NCBI RefSeq assembly: GCF_000725485.1
Contig: NZ_JOAG01000004.1
Location: 310,001 to 374,000, forward strand
Reading direction: 5' to 3'
DNA from: Nonomuraea candida
GTDB lineage: Bacteria > Actinomycetota > Actinomycetes > Streptosporangiales > Streptosporangiaceae
DNA: 64,000 bases
In this document: in pieces, positions 37,159-45,653 of the stretch
Numbering within the stretch: position 1 is the stretch's first letter
How the letters are laid out: every line of letters starts with the position of its first letter
The notes under the pieces: generated by a model
Seen by the model: only the letters and a program-made list of their open reading frames with translations
Told to the model about the DNA's origin: nothing
Database searches by the model: none
Made by a program: the position numbers and the translations under genes

Positions 37159-37172
37159 TGGGAGCGCTCCCA
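37159..37172. promoter_or_regulatory. CebR box upstream of cebR (autoregulation)
   Basis: Perfect TGGGAGCGCTCCCA. On the minus strand TTGGTA lies just before it and AGGATC just after, with about 17 bp between, an arrangement like the GH12 promoter. Confidence 0.88.
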
Positions 37173-37211
37173 CGTTACCAATGTTTCGCCGCTGTTAATA
37201 GAGCCTTTGCA

Positions 37212-37243
37212 CGGAGTGCGTCCGACTGTGCGGACGCACTCCG
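37212..37243 (-). terminator. hairpin upstream of cebR
   Basis: Perfect 13-bp arms (37212-37224 with 37231-37243, core CGGAGTGCGTCCG), loop of 6 nt. It separates the PBP gene from cebR on the minus strand, so it likely ends read-through from the former. Confidence 0.7.
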
Positions 37244-37384
37244 AATTTGCTCAGCTTAGAGGCGGTGGTAACCCTCAGAGGTTTCTGTGCCGGGTGTGGA
37301 TCACGCCATATCGGCATGACCGTTTTGTCTTATCCGACAATCAGGAAAACCCTCCTACCCGGATTCGGATGAAGCCGGCGAGGC

Positions 37385-37406
37385 CGGCTCCAGCCGGCTG
37401 GAGCCG
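37385..37406 (-). terminator. 22-bp palindrome just after the PBP stop codon
   Basis: Perfectly symmetrical around CCGG (37385-37406), starting 7 bp beyond the stop codon of the class A PBP. It can form a long GC stem, or it could be a protein site; termination is the simpler reading. Confidence 0.6.
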
Positions 37407-37412
37407 ACCCGA

Positions 37413-39572
37413 TCAGCCGAAGTCGGCGATGTCGACGTCCTCCAGCGGCCCGTCGCCGGCGTCACCGCCGTCGCCGCCCGGCTCCGGCCGCTCCTGCCGC
37501 ACGGGCGCGCAGCCCGAGCCGCAGCCGCCGAAGCGGGACTGGTTGACCGGGGTGAAGTCGGTCGCCGGGGTGCCCTTCAGGGCCGCGATCATGGTGTCCT
37601 TCCAGATCGGGCCGGGGATCGAGGCGCCGAAGACCGACGGGTAGTACCTGCCGCCGATGGTGACGTTGTTCAGCTTGTGGTTCTGCGCGCCGCGCGGGTC
37701 GCCGATGCTGACCGCCCCCGCCAGGTCGGGGGTGAACCCGGCGAACCAGGCCGTGGCCTGCGCGTCCGTGGTGCCGGTCTTGCCCGCCGCGGGCCGGCCG
37801 ATGCCGCCCACCCCGCGCATCGTGCCCTTGGTGAACACGCCGGACAGAATGTTCGCCGCCGCGTCGGCGACCTCCGGGTCCAGCGCCTGCTTGCACTTGG
37901 GCTCGTAGGTCTTCACCTTGCCGTCGCGGTCGGTGATCTTCGTGATCGCCATCGGCGCGCAGTACTTGCCGCGCGCGCCGATCGAGGCGTAGGCGTTGGC
38001 CACGGTCACCGGGTCCATCTCGTTGGTGCCGAGGGTGAACGTGGAGTACTCCTGCAGCGGCAGGCCGTCGGAGCGCTTGATGCCCAGCGACTTGGCGGTC
38101 TTGACCGTGTCACACAGGCCGACCTTCTCCTCCAGCTTCATGAAGAAGGTGTTGACCGAGCCCCACGTGCCGGTGGCCAGCGACTTGAAGCCGCCGCCGC
38201 CCTCGTCGTTGGTGACGGTGTGGCTGGGGTCGCCGATGTTCTCGCCCTTGCAGTTCTTGAACGTGGAGTAGTACGGCGCCCGGTAACCGCTGCCCACGCT
38301 GAACCCGTCGTTGATCTTCATGCCCTCCGCGAGGGCCGTGACCAGCGTGAACGTCTTGAACGTCGAGCCGGCCTGGAAGCCGGTGCCGCCGCCGTGCGCG
38401 GCGTCCGCCACGACGTTGTACGACATCTCCTTCTTGCGCTTGTTGGTGCCGTACTCGCGGCTGGCGGCCATCGCCTTGATCGCGCCCGTGCCCGGCTCCA
38501 CCAGCGCCTCGGAGGCGACCGGGTTGTCCGAGGCGTGCACGTGCTTCTTGATGGCCCGCTCGGCGGCGCGCTGCATCTTCGGGTCGAGCGTGGTCTGGAT
38601 CGTCAGGCCGCCCCGGTCGAGGAGCTGCTCCCTGGCCTTGGCCGTCTTGCCGAAGATCGGGTTGCGGAGCACCTCGTTGCGGACGTACACGCAGAAGTAC
38701 GGATACTTGCTGGCCGAGCAGCCGCCCGGGATCGGCACGCCCTTGTAACCGAGCTTCTTCGCCTTGGCCTCGGCGGCCTGCTCGGGCGTGATCTTCTCCA
38801 GCTCGGCCATCCGGTCCAGCACCACGTTGCGCCGGTTCAGCAGCTTCGTGCGCTGGGCCTTGCCCAGGTTGGGGTCGGTGGCGTTGGGGTCCTGCACCGC
38901 GCCCGCCAGCGTCGCCGCCTGCGCCAGGTCCAGCTCCGACGCGCTGACCCCGAAGAAGCGCTTGGCCGCCGCCTCCACCCCGTAGGCGCCGGCGCCGAAG
39001 TAGGCGATGTTGAGGTACTTCTCCAGGATCTCGTCCTTGGTGTACTTGTCCTCCACCGCCATCGCGTAGCGCAGTTCCCGCAGCTTACGCGCGTAGCTGG
39101 CCTCCAGGGCCGCGTTCTTCTCCTTCTCGGTGGTGGCGGAGTTGAGCAGCACCTGCTTGACGTACTGCTGGGTGATCGAGGAGCCGCCCTGGGCGATGCC
39201 GCCGGAGGAGAGGTTCTTGGCCAGGGCCCGGATGGTGCCCTCGATGTCGATCGCGCCGTGCTCGTAGAAGCGGTAGTCCTCGATCGAGATGATGGCCGTC
39301 TTCATGATCTCGGCCATCTGGTCGAGCTTGACGTTCTCGCGGTACTCCTCGTAGAACCAGGCGATCTCGTTGCCCTTGGCGTCGACCACCGTCGTCCGCT
39401 CGGCCAGCGGGGGCTCCTTGAGCTCCTCAGGTTTGATCCCGAGGTCCTCCGATGCCGAGACGAACATCGCTCCGGTGCCCCCGACCGCGGGCAGTGCGAT
39501 GGCCGCGGCCACGACACCGGCCGCCGCCGCTGCCGCCGTCAGGCGCGCGAGGCTCGACATACGGGAACCCAT
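37413..39572 (-). CDS. class A penicillin-binding protein (transglycosylase/transpeptidase)
   Basis: 719 residues, ATG 39572 behind GGGAGGGG. N-terminal membrane anchor (about 10-35). GT51 domain: ISIEDYRFYEHGAID, QGGSSITQQYVKQ and KYLNIAYFGAGAYGVEAAA. Transpeptidase domain: STFK (SxxK), SVN (SxN) and KTGTT (KTG). C-terminal Gly/Pro/Asp tail with two Cys pairs (GGCGSGCAP). It polymerises and crosslinks peptidoglycan. Single gene; no PASTA domains. Confidence 0.95.
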   Translation of the reverse strand: MGSRMSSLARLTAAAAAAGVVAAAIALPAVGGTGAMFVSASEDLGIKPEELKEPPLAERTTVVDAKGNEIAWFYEEYRENVKLDQMAEIMKTAIISIEDYRFYEHGAIDIEGTIRALAKNLSSGGIAQGGSSITQQYVKQVLLNSATTEKEKNAALEASYARKLRELRYAMAVEDKYTKDEILEKYLNIAYFGAGAYGVEAAAKRFFGVSASELDLAQAATLAGAVQDPNATDPNLGKAQRTKLLNRRNVVLDRMAELEKITPEQAAEAKAKKLGYKGVPIPGGCSASKYPYFCVYVRNEVLRNPIFGKTAKAREQLLDRGGLTIQTTLDPKMQRAAERAIKKHVHASDNPVASEALVEPGTGAIKAMAASREYGTNKRKKEMSYNVVADAAHGGGTGFQAGSTFKTFTLVTALAEGMKINDGFSVGSGYRAPYYSTFKNCKGENIGDPSHTVTNDEGGGGFKSLATGTWGSVNTFFMKLEEKVGLCDTVKTAKSLGIKRSDGLPLQEYSTFTLGTNEMDPVTVANAYASIGARGKYCAPMAITKITDRDGKVKTYEPKCKQALDPEVADAAANILSGVFTKGTMRGVGGIGRPAAGKTGTTDAQATAWFAGFTPDLAGAVSIGDPRGAQNHKLNNVTIGGRYYPSVFGASIPGPIWKDTMIAALKGTPATDFTPVNQSRFGGCGSGCAPVRQERPEPGGDGGDAGDGPLEDVDIADFG

Positions 39573-39876
39573 GGTGGTAAACCCCTCCCCATCCTGGCAT
39601 TAAGGTGCATCCTAAACCCGGGCATGACAGCCCCATGTAAAAACTTGGACGCCTGTTGGGGCGCGAATGTTGCGACTACGCCGGGGTTTTTCTGCATTTT
39701 TCGGGGCTCATAGCCGGGTTCGTGCAGCCTGAGGGTGCTGTGAGAGTGGTCACCTTCTCGGGCGGGCGTGATTGCGTCAGGCGACGGCAAAGAAGCGCGT
39801 GGCCCGGAGGGGCGGCGCGGGCCGGTCTGGCAACCTCTACCAGGGCATTTCTTCCTGGCCTGGGTGGAGGGGCGTT
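39573..39876. other. divergent intergenic region between PBP and GT-B-like gene
   Basis: About 300 bp, AT-richer from 39600 to 39720. On the minus strand a consensus-like -10 TAGGAT (39614-39609) lies about 37 bp upstream of the PBP start codon, without a good -35. An in-frame extension of the plus-strand gene to 39772 is possible but lacks an RBS. Confidence 0.35.
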
Positions 39877-41244
39877 ATGGGGCGCGTCGGGGATGGCGGG
39901 CAGGTCGATCGGCTGGTCGCCGCCGCTCGGAGCCGGCGGGCCGGCAACGCCTTCGACCACGCCTTCGACGGCGTCCCCGGTGGCGGCTCCGGCCGCGCCT
40001 CGGGCGACGCCTTCGACGGCTTCGACGGCGTCCCCGGTGGCTCCGGTGGCTCGGGTGGGTTCGTCGTGGCGGAGGCGTACGACGAGGATCTGCGGGTCGT
40101 GGCGCGGACGCTGCTCGTGGCCGAGGCGGTCTGCGGGCTGCTGCCGGCCCGGCTGGTCGCGCTGACCAGGCCCGAGTGGCGGCCGCTGGCCGAGGCGCTC
40201 GGCGCGTCCTGGGACCACGGGCCCTGGCCGGAAAGGAGCGCGTACGACGCGGCCGCCGCGCTCGTCACCAGCCGGGCCGAGCGGGACGTGACCAGATCGG
40301 CCCCCGTCGTGCACGTGCACGGGACGGGGACGCTTCGGGCGTACGCGCTCTTTCCGGACCAGGGGCCGTGCTCGATCGGGGAGGAGCTGCCCGCCAGGAT
40401 CGGCGCGTTCTTCGAGCGGCACGTCTGGCCGCACCGCGACCTGCTGCGGGCCGGCGCCGACCGGGTGGCGCGGCGCGCAGGGAGCGGCTACCAGGTCCGT
40501 ACGGACACCGAGCGCCGCCAGCTCCGCCACCACGGCTGCGCCCGCCTCGGCCTCGACCCCGACCGGCCCACGATCGTCGTGTTCGGCCACGCGCCCGAGC
40601 GGGACGCGGAGCTGTTCGGCACGACGGTGGAGTTCGCCGCCTCCGAGGAGCGCGCGAACTGGTTGTTCCTGGACCCCGTCCCCACCGGCGAGCCCGGCAC
40701 GCCCGCGGAAGGCCATGCCCTCCCCGTCCCTGAGCACGGGCGGATCAGGCGGGTGGGGCGGGGGACGTCGGCCAGCATCCTGTGGAGCATGGCCGACGCC
40801 TGCGTGGCGTTCGGCGAGAGCGACCTGCCCGCCTTCGGCGTCCCCGTCATCCAGGCCGGCTGGTCGGAGGGCCGCGCCTGCGGCGCCACGCACGTGCCCG
40901 GCTCGCCGCACGAGCACCGCCTGCTGCTGGAGGAGGCCATCGCCCGGCACGCCAAGGGCGAGTCGCTGCTCGGCCCGGAGCAGCGCGAGCGGGCCCGGCT
41001 GTGGCTCTGGCTGCGCCACTGCGGCGCGGACGTGCCCAGCTCGCTCCTGCCCCACTGGGAGCACGGCGACGACTACGCCCGGGCGCTGGCCGTCGGCCTG
41101 CGGCACGCCGAATGCGACGGCGATCCCCTGTACAGCGCGGTCGGCCGCATGTGGGAGCGGCGCGAACCCGTGCTCACCCGCTTCGACTTCCACCACCCGG
41201 CCGGGCCGGCCATCACACTCACCCCGTCGAGGAGCACCAGATGA
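39877..41244 (+). CDS. capsule-polysaccharide-type GT-B-like protein
   Basis: 455 residues from ATG 39877 (GGAGGGG 4 nt upstream). The middle and C-terminal parts (PTIVVFGHAPERDAELFGTTVEFAAS and ADACVAFGESDLPAFGVPVIQAGWSE) resemble capsule biosynthesis proteins of the GT-B fold, where a GxPVI segment binds the donor. An N-terminal stretch (about 22-60) carries a low-complexity repeat of AFDGVPGG. No signal peptide. Overlaps the next gene by ATGA. Function as a glycosyltransferase is inferred from distant pattern similarity. Confidence 0.55.
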   Translation: MGRVGDGGQVDRLVAAARSRRAGNAFDHAFDGVPGGGSGRASGDAFDGFDGVPGGSGGSGGFVVAEAYDEDLRVVARTLLVAEAVCGLLPARLVALTRPEWRPLAEALGASWDHGPWPERSAYDAAAALVTSRAERDVTRSAPVVHVHGTGTLRAYALFPDQGPCSIGEELPARIGAFFERHVWPHRDLLRAGADRVARRAGSGYQVRTDTERRQLRHHGCARLGLDPDRPTIVVFGHAPERDAELFGTTVEFAASEERANWLFLDPVPTGEPGTPAEGHALPVPEHGRIRRVGRGTSASILWSMADACVAFGESDLPAFGVPVIQAGWSEGRACGATHVPGSPHEHRLLLEEAIARHAKGESLLGPEQRERARLWLWLRHCGADVPSSLLPHWEHGDDYARALAVGLRHAECDGDPLYSAVGRMWERREPVLTRFDFHHPAGPAITLTPSRSTR

Positions 41245-42359
41245 GCAGCTCAGAACCCGCCGCACACCCGACGAGCGGCCCCGGCCCCGCCACCCTCCCG
41301 GCCGGCGACCCGGCCGCCCATGCGACCGGCGGTCCGGGTGCCCCCGCGACCGGCGGCGCGCCGATCCGTCCGGCCGGGAGCGTCAGCGAGCTGGACCCGG
41401 TGGTCCTTCCCGCCATCCCGCCCGCGCACCTGACCAGCGGCCGGGTCCCCACGTTGCAGGTGACCGACCGGCTCCATCGCGGGAGCCAGATCGTGGGCAG
41501 GTTCGAGACGTCGGGGCTGGCCGGGTTCAAGGTGGCGGCGCAGGGGCGGGCGCTGCGGGTGCAGGTGTCGTTGTCGGCCGACGACCGCTCGGTGAGCGGC
41601 TGGCACACCGGGCGTACCGAGGCGAGCCCGCTGCCCCGCCTCGTGCAGATCCGCTCGCAGGGACGGCTGCGCCAGTGCGTGCTGCTGCGCGGCAGGAAGG
41701 CACACGCCAGGGTGGCCTTCGACCTGTCGCCCGAGGAGATCCCCGACGACGGCCTCATCTGCGTCGAGGCGCTGGACATCACCGAGGGCGACGGCGTCTG
41801 CGAGGAGGTGCGCCGCGCGGTGGCGGGCCGGGTCGCGCCGGACGGGGTGGCCGGAATACGGCTGGACAAGGTCGTGTTCGAGGAGCCGCCGCGCAGCGAC
41901 TACGACCCCGACACGCTCGACGGGTCCCGCTGCGAGCTGTACTCGCTGATCAGCGCGGGCGGCCTGGCCAACGTCAACCGGCAGGGCCCGCGCGCGCTGC
42001 GCTCCGGCATGTTCCTGGTCAACCCGGTGCTGAAGGACAGGTTCGGGTCGAGCGGCCGCATCACGCTCAGGCTCGGCACCAAGGCCGAGGCGGTGAGCGT
42101 GATCCCCGCGACGTGGCGGCGGGTCAACAGCGAGCTGCGCTGGTTGCGGCACGCCACCAGGAAGCTGCTGCACTCCGCCGCGCCGTCGGTGCAGCGGGTG
42201 CTCAGCGTCAGGGACGGGGACATGGGGGAGGTGCGGCAGCGCGTGCTGGGCAACATCACGGAGCTGGAGCTGCCCAGCCCCTCGGGCTCCCCGCTGCTGG
42301 TCCTGCTGGCGCCCTGCCCGGACGCCGTGCCGACCCTGGAGTCCGGCACGTCCCACTGA
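41241..42359 (+). CDS. protein of unknown function, coupled to GT-B-like gene
   Basis: 372 residues, start ATG 41241 within the previous stop. The first 45 residues are Pro/Ala/Gly-rich. The rest is predicted alpha/beta without membrane segments; segments such as VPTLQVTDRLHRGSQIVGRFETSG and LSAGG-like RCELYSLISAGGLANVNRQGP are not familiar to me. Tight coupling implies joint function with the upstream protein. Confidence 0.6.
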   Translation: MSSSEPAAHPTSGPGPATLPAGDPAAHATGGPGAPATGGAPIRPAGSVSELDPVVLPAIPPAHLTSGRVPTLQVTDRLHRGSQIVGRFETSGLAGFKVAAQGRALRVQVSLSADDRSVSGWHTGRTEASPLPRLVQIRSQGRLRQCVLLRGRKAHARVAFDLSPEEIPDDGLICVEALDITEGDGVCEEVRRAVAGRVAPDGVAGIRLDKVVFEEPPRSDYDPDTLDGSRCELYSLISAGGLANVNRQGPRALRSGMFLVNPVLKDRFGSSGRITLRLGTKAEAVSVIPATWRRVNSELRWLRHATRKLLHSAAPSVQRVLSVRDGDMGEVRQRVLGNITELELPSPSGSPLLVLLAPCPDAVPTLESGTSH

Positions 42360-42396
42360 CGGCGGGCGCCGGCACGGACGCATAGGATGCGGGGTC

Positions 42397-42936
42397 ATGG
42401 GTGACGCCATCGACCGGATCATCGAGCAGTGGCGCCGCGAACGGCCCGACCTCGACCTGTCGTCCATGGCCGTCTTCGGCAGGCTCGCCCAGCTCACCCG
42501 GCTGATCATGCCGCAGGTGGACCGGGTCTTCACCAAGCGCGGCCTGCGGCAGGGCGAGTTCGACGTGCTGGCCGCGCTGCGGCGGGCGGGGCCGCCGTAC
42601 ACATTGATCCCCTCCGAGCTGTCGGAGGTGCTGATGATGTCGCGGGCCGGCATGACCAACCGGCTCGACCGGCTGGAGGCCGCCGGCCTCGTCGAGCGCA
42701 GCCTCGACCCGGCCGACCGGCGCAGCTTCCGCGTCAAGCTGACCGAGGAGGGCCTGCGGGTCATCGACGACGCGCTCACCGAGCACGCCGCCAACCTGGC
42801 CCGCCTGGCCTCCCCGCTCACCTCCGAGGAGATGGAGACCCTCGCCGCGCTCATGCGCAAGCTGGCCGGAGGTCCTCTTGGTAATCCCGGGGACGCCGGT
42901 GCTCAATGGACCCGGAAAATCAGCGATCAACTGTGA
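42397..42936 (+). CDS. MarR family transcriptional regulator
   Basis: 179 residues. Winged helix-turn-helix of the MarR type: KRGLRQGEFDVLAALRRAG, LSEVLMMSRAGMTNRLDRLEAAGLVERSLDPADRRSFRVKL in pieces, and C-terminal dimer helices. The last 31 bp overlap the STAS reading frame. Ligand unknown; some relatives respond to phenolics. Confidence 0.9.
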   Translation: MGDAIDRIIEQWRRERPDLDLSSMAVFGRLAQLTRLIMPQVDRVFTKRGLRQGEFDVLAALRRAGPPYTLIPSELSEVLMMSRAGMTNRLDRLEAAGLVERSLDPADRRSFRVKLTEEGLRVIDDALTEHAANLARLASPLTSEEMETLAALMRKLAGGPLGNPGDAGAQWTRKISDQL

Positions 42937-43412
42937 TAACGCCGCTCAGCGGGCAGTGGTTCACTGTGGGCAGGAGCGGTTTGCGAATCGAGACGACCCG
43001 GCATCTTTCATGCACGGTCATGCGCGCCAGCGGCGTGCTCGACCACGCCGGCCGGGTCCGGTTCAGCGCCCGCATCAACGCCGTGTGGGAGTGGTCGCCG
43101 GGGCCCGTCCTCGTGTTCGACCTGGCCGACCTCGACTTCTACGACTCGTCGGTCATCGGGGTGCTCGCCACGGCGATGCAGCGGATGGAGGAGGAGGGCG
43201 GCGGCCGGATCTTCGTGGTCCGGCCCTCCGGCCACCTGCTGTCGGTGCTGCGGCTGACGGACCTGCTGTCGCGCGTGGAGCTGCGTGACAGCGTCGAGGA
43301 GACGGTGGCGGAGCTGATGCTGCAGTCGGGGGAACGCGGCGGTCCCGGCCGCACCGAGACCGCGCCACCGCCCCGGTCCCTGCTCCCCCGCACGGACGTC
43401 GCCCGCGGCTGA
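42906..43412 (+). CDS. STAS-domain protein, overlapping MarR gene
   Basis: 168 residues from ATG 42906; a GTG at 42933 forming GTGA with the marR stop is an equally good start (159 residues). STAS fold with VLVFDLADLDFYDSSVIGVLATAM: the serine pair in DSSVIGVL corresponds to the SpoIIAA phosphorylation site. C-terminal tail is Pro/Arg-rich. Coupling of a MarR with a STAS protein is unusual. Confidence 0.75.
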   Translation: MDPENQRSTVITPLSGQWFTVGRSGLRIETTRHLSCTVMRASGVLDHAGRVRFSARINAVWEWSPGPVLVFDLADLDFYDSSVIGVLATAMQRMEEEGGGRIFVVRPSGHLLSVLRLTDLLSRVELRDSVEETVAELMLQSGERGGPGRTETAPPPRSLLPRTDVARG

Positions 43413-43415
43413 TTC

Positions 43416-44822
43416 TCAGAGGCCGTAGGCCTCCAGCAGGCGCAGCCACACCTCGCTGACCGTCGGGAACGACGGCACCGCGTGCCAGAGCCGGTCGAGC
43501 GGCACCTCGGCGGTGACCGCGATCGTGGCCGCGTGCAGCAGCTCGGCCGCCCCCGGCGCCGCGAACGTGACGCCCAGCAGCACCTTCCTGTCCTCGTCCA
43601 CGACCGCCCTGGCCCGGCCGACGTAGCCGTCGCCCAGTAGGTACGCCCCGGTGACCGCGCCCATGTCGTAGTCCACGACCCGGACCCGGAAGCCGTCCGC
43701 GCGCGCCGCCTCCTCCGTCCGGCCGACGGCGCAGATCTGCGGGTCGGTGAAGACGACCTGGGGAGCCCCGTAGCCGTCCGCCAGGTCGCGCATCGCGGGC
43801 AGCTCGTCCCCCCGCGCCCGGGCGGCGATCACGTCACCGCACACCCTGGCCTGGTACTTGCCCATGTGCGTGAGCAGCGCCCGCCCGTTGACGTCGCCCG
43901 CGGCGTACAGCCAGCCCTCGGCGACCCCGGTGGCCCGCATGCTGTCGTCGACCTCGATCGGCCCGTGGTCGGACAGGCCCACCGTGTCGAGCCCGAGGTC
44001 GCGGGTCGCGGGCCGGCGGCCGGTCGCCACCAGCAGCTCGTCGGCCTCCAGCGGCGGGCCCTCCGACAGGTGCACCGTCACCTTCCCGCCCGGCTCGGGC
44101 CGCTCGACCCTGACCACGTCGGTGGAGGTGCGCACGTCGATCCCCGCCTCGGCGAACGACTTCGCCAGCAGCTCGCCGGCGAACGGCTCCATGCGGTTGA
44201 GCAGGCCGCCACCGCGCACCAGGACGGTGGTCCGGCGCGCGCCCAGCCCGTGCATGGCCTGGGCCATCTCGCAGGCGACCACGCCGCCGCCGATCACGAC
44301 CAGCCGCTCGGGGATCGACCTGGCGGCCGTCACCTCGTGGCTGGTCCAGGGGGCGGCCTCGGCCAGCCCCGGGGTGGGCGGGATGGCCGCGGTGCTGCCC
44401 GTGGCCAGCACGACGGCCTGGCGGGCGGTCAGCACGCGCTCGCCGCCGTCCTGCGTGGTCACGCGTACGCGCTTGGGGCCGTCGAGGCGGCCGCGGCCGC
44501 GTACGAACTCGACCGGCACGCCCTCGATCCACCGCACCTGGCTGGAGTCGTCATAGTGGGACACGGCCTCGTCGCGCCTGGCCAGCACCGCGGCCGCGTC
44601 GATCGGCCCGAGCGAGAGGCCGGGCACCCGGGCCACCTCGCCCGCCAGGTCGATGGGGCGCAGCAGCGCCTTGCTCGGCACGCACGCCCAGTAGGAGCAC
44701 TCGCCCCCGGCGAGCCGCTCCTCGACGATCGCCGCCGTCAGGCCGCCGCGCACCACCCGGTCCGCGACGTTCTCACCGACGGGGCCCGCCCCGATCACGA
44801 TGACGTCGAACTCGTCAGCCAC
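43416..44822 (-). CDS. FAD-dependent pyridine nucleotide-disulfide oxidoreductase-like protein
   Basis: 468 residues, ATG 44822. FAD motif VIVIGAGPVGENVA, redox cysteines in GGECSYWACVPSKALL (CxxxxC), second dinucleotide motif VVIGGGVVACEMAQAM, and C-terminal dimer domain. Length and layout fit the dihydrolipoamide dehydrogenase/mercuric reductase family. The normal C-terminal HPT.SE catalytic pair reads VPSFPTVSE, so the His base is missing. There are no alpha-ketoacid dehydrogenase genes nearby. Electron acceptor unknown. Confidence 0.85.
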   Translation of the reverse strand: MADEFDVIVIGAGPVGENVADRVVRGGLTAAIVEERLAGGECSYWACVPSKALLRPIDLAGEVARVPGLSLGPIDAAAVLARRDEAVSHYDDSSQVRWIEGVPVEFVRGRGRLDGPKRVRVTTQDGGERVLTARQAVVLATGSTAAIPPTPGLAEAAPWTSHEVTAARSIPERLVVIGGGVVACEMAQAMHGLGARRTTVLVRGGGLLNRMEPFAGELLAKSFAEAGIDVRTSTDVVRVERPEPGGKVTVHLSEGPPLEADELLVATGRRPATRDLGLDTVGLSDHGPIEVDDSMRATGVAEGWLYAAGDVNGRALLTHMGKYQARVCGDVIAARARGDELPAMRDLADGYGAPQVVFTDPQICAVGRTEEAARADGFRVRVVDYDMGAVTGAYLLGDGYVGRARAVVDEDRKVLLGVTFAAPGAAELLHAATIAVTAEVPLDRLWHAVPSFPTVSEVWLRLLEAYGL

Positions 44823-45018
44823 CCCACGCCTCCACCCGCACTCGTCCGACTATGGGAAAGATGCTTTCACGCTCGGTCGGCGCATACCGCCGGGGGGTGG
44901 TGAAGCGGGCGCCGCCGCCGGGGGTGAGAGTCCTTTCATGTCACCCTCATATTGGTCCAACCCCTCGCCTACACCCTGAAATCGCCACGGAAACCCGCGG
45001 CCGATTTCGGGAGGTCAC

Positions 45019-45651
45019 ATGGATCAGGCAGTACGGCGGGGGCTGCTCGCCATCGCGCTCACCCTGGGGGTGGGGGCCACCGGCGCCGTCCTCACGACGA
45101 CGACGGCCCAGGCGGCCCCACCGGCGGGAGTGCAGTCCGCCACCCAGGCGCACGACGATGACGACGACGACGCTCTTCGCGGCGGCGTGGACGCCGGGCT
45201 GGGCGGGGCGTCGCGCGACGACGACGATGATGATGACGGCGCTCCTCGGGGCGGCGTGGACACCGGGGTAGGTGGCGCGGTCTCGCGTGACGACGACGAT
45301 GACGACGACGGCGGTGCTCCTCGCGGTGGGGTCGACACCGGGCTGGGCGGGGCGTCGCGCGACGACGACGATGACGATGACGGTGCTCCTCGCGGTGGGG
45401 TCGACACCGGGCTGGGTGGGACGGCCGGCGCCGGCGCCGCTGGAGACGGAGCCGCGGTGAGCGCGGCCGCCGCCGGGGAGGCCGCCGTCGGGGAGGTCGC
45501 CAAGGTGAGCGACGCCACGGTGGGTGAGTCCGCCGGGAGCGGGGCCGATGACGGGGGGATGCCTCCGCTGGTGCCGCTGAGCCTGGCGGGTGCCGCGCTG
45601 GCCGCCGCCGGTGGCTACTGGGTCCGGCGCACGTTCTTCGCGGGCGGCTGA
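45019..45651 (+). CDS. surface protein with four Asp-rich repeats and C-terminal membrane anchor
   Basis: 210 residues, ATG 45019. Signal peptide (1-32), then four repeats of about 26-29 residues, each with a run of 6-7 Asp followed by GAPRGGVDTGLGG (about 44-135), an Ala/Gly/Glu spacer, and a C-terminal helix PLSLAGAALAAAGGYWV with RR after it (cell-wall sorting-like end). No LPxTG-type motif is seen; MPPLVP precedes the helix. The Asp runs could bind calcium. Upstream of, and 2 bp from, the sortase gene. Confidence 0.75.
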   Translation: MDQAVRRGLLAIALTLGVGATGAVLTTTTAQAAPPAGVQSATQAHDDDDDDALRGGVDAGLGGASRDDDDDDDGAPRGGVDTGVGGAVSRDDDDDDDGGAPRGGVDTGLGGASRDDDDDDDGAPRGGVDTGLGGTAGAGAAGDGAAVSAAAAGEAAVGEVAKVSDATVGESAGSGADDGGMPPLVPLSLAGAALAAAGGYWVRRTFFAGG

Positions 45652-45653
45652 CC

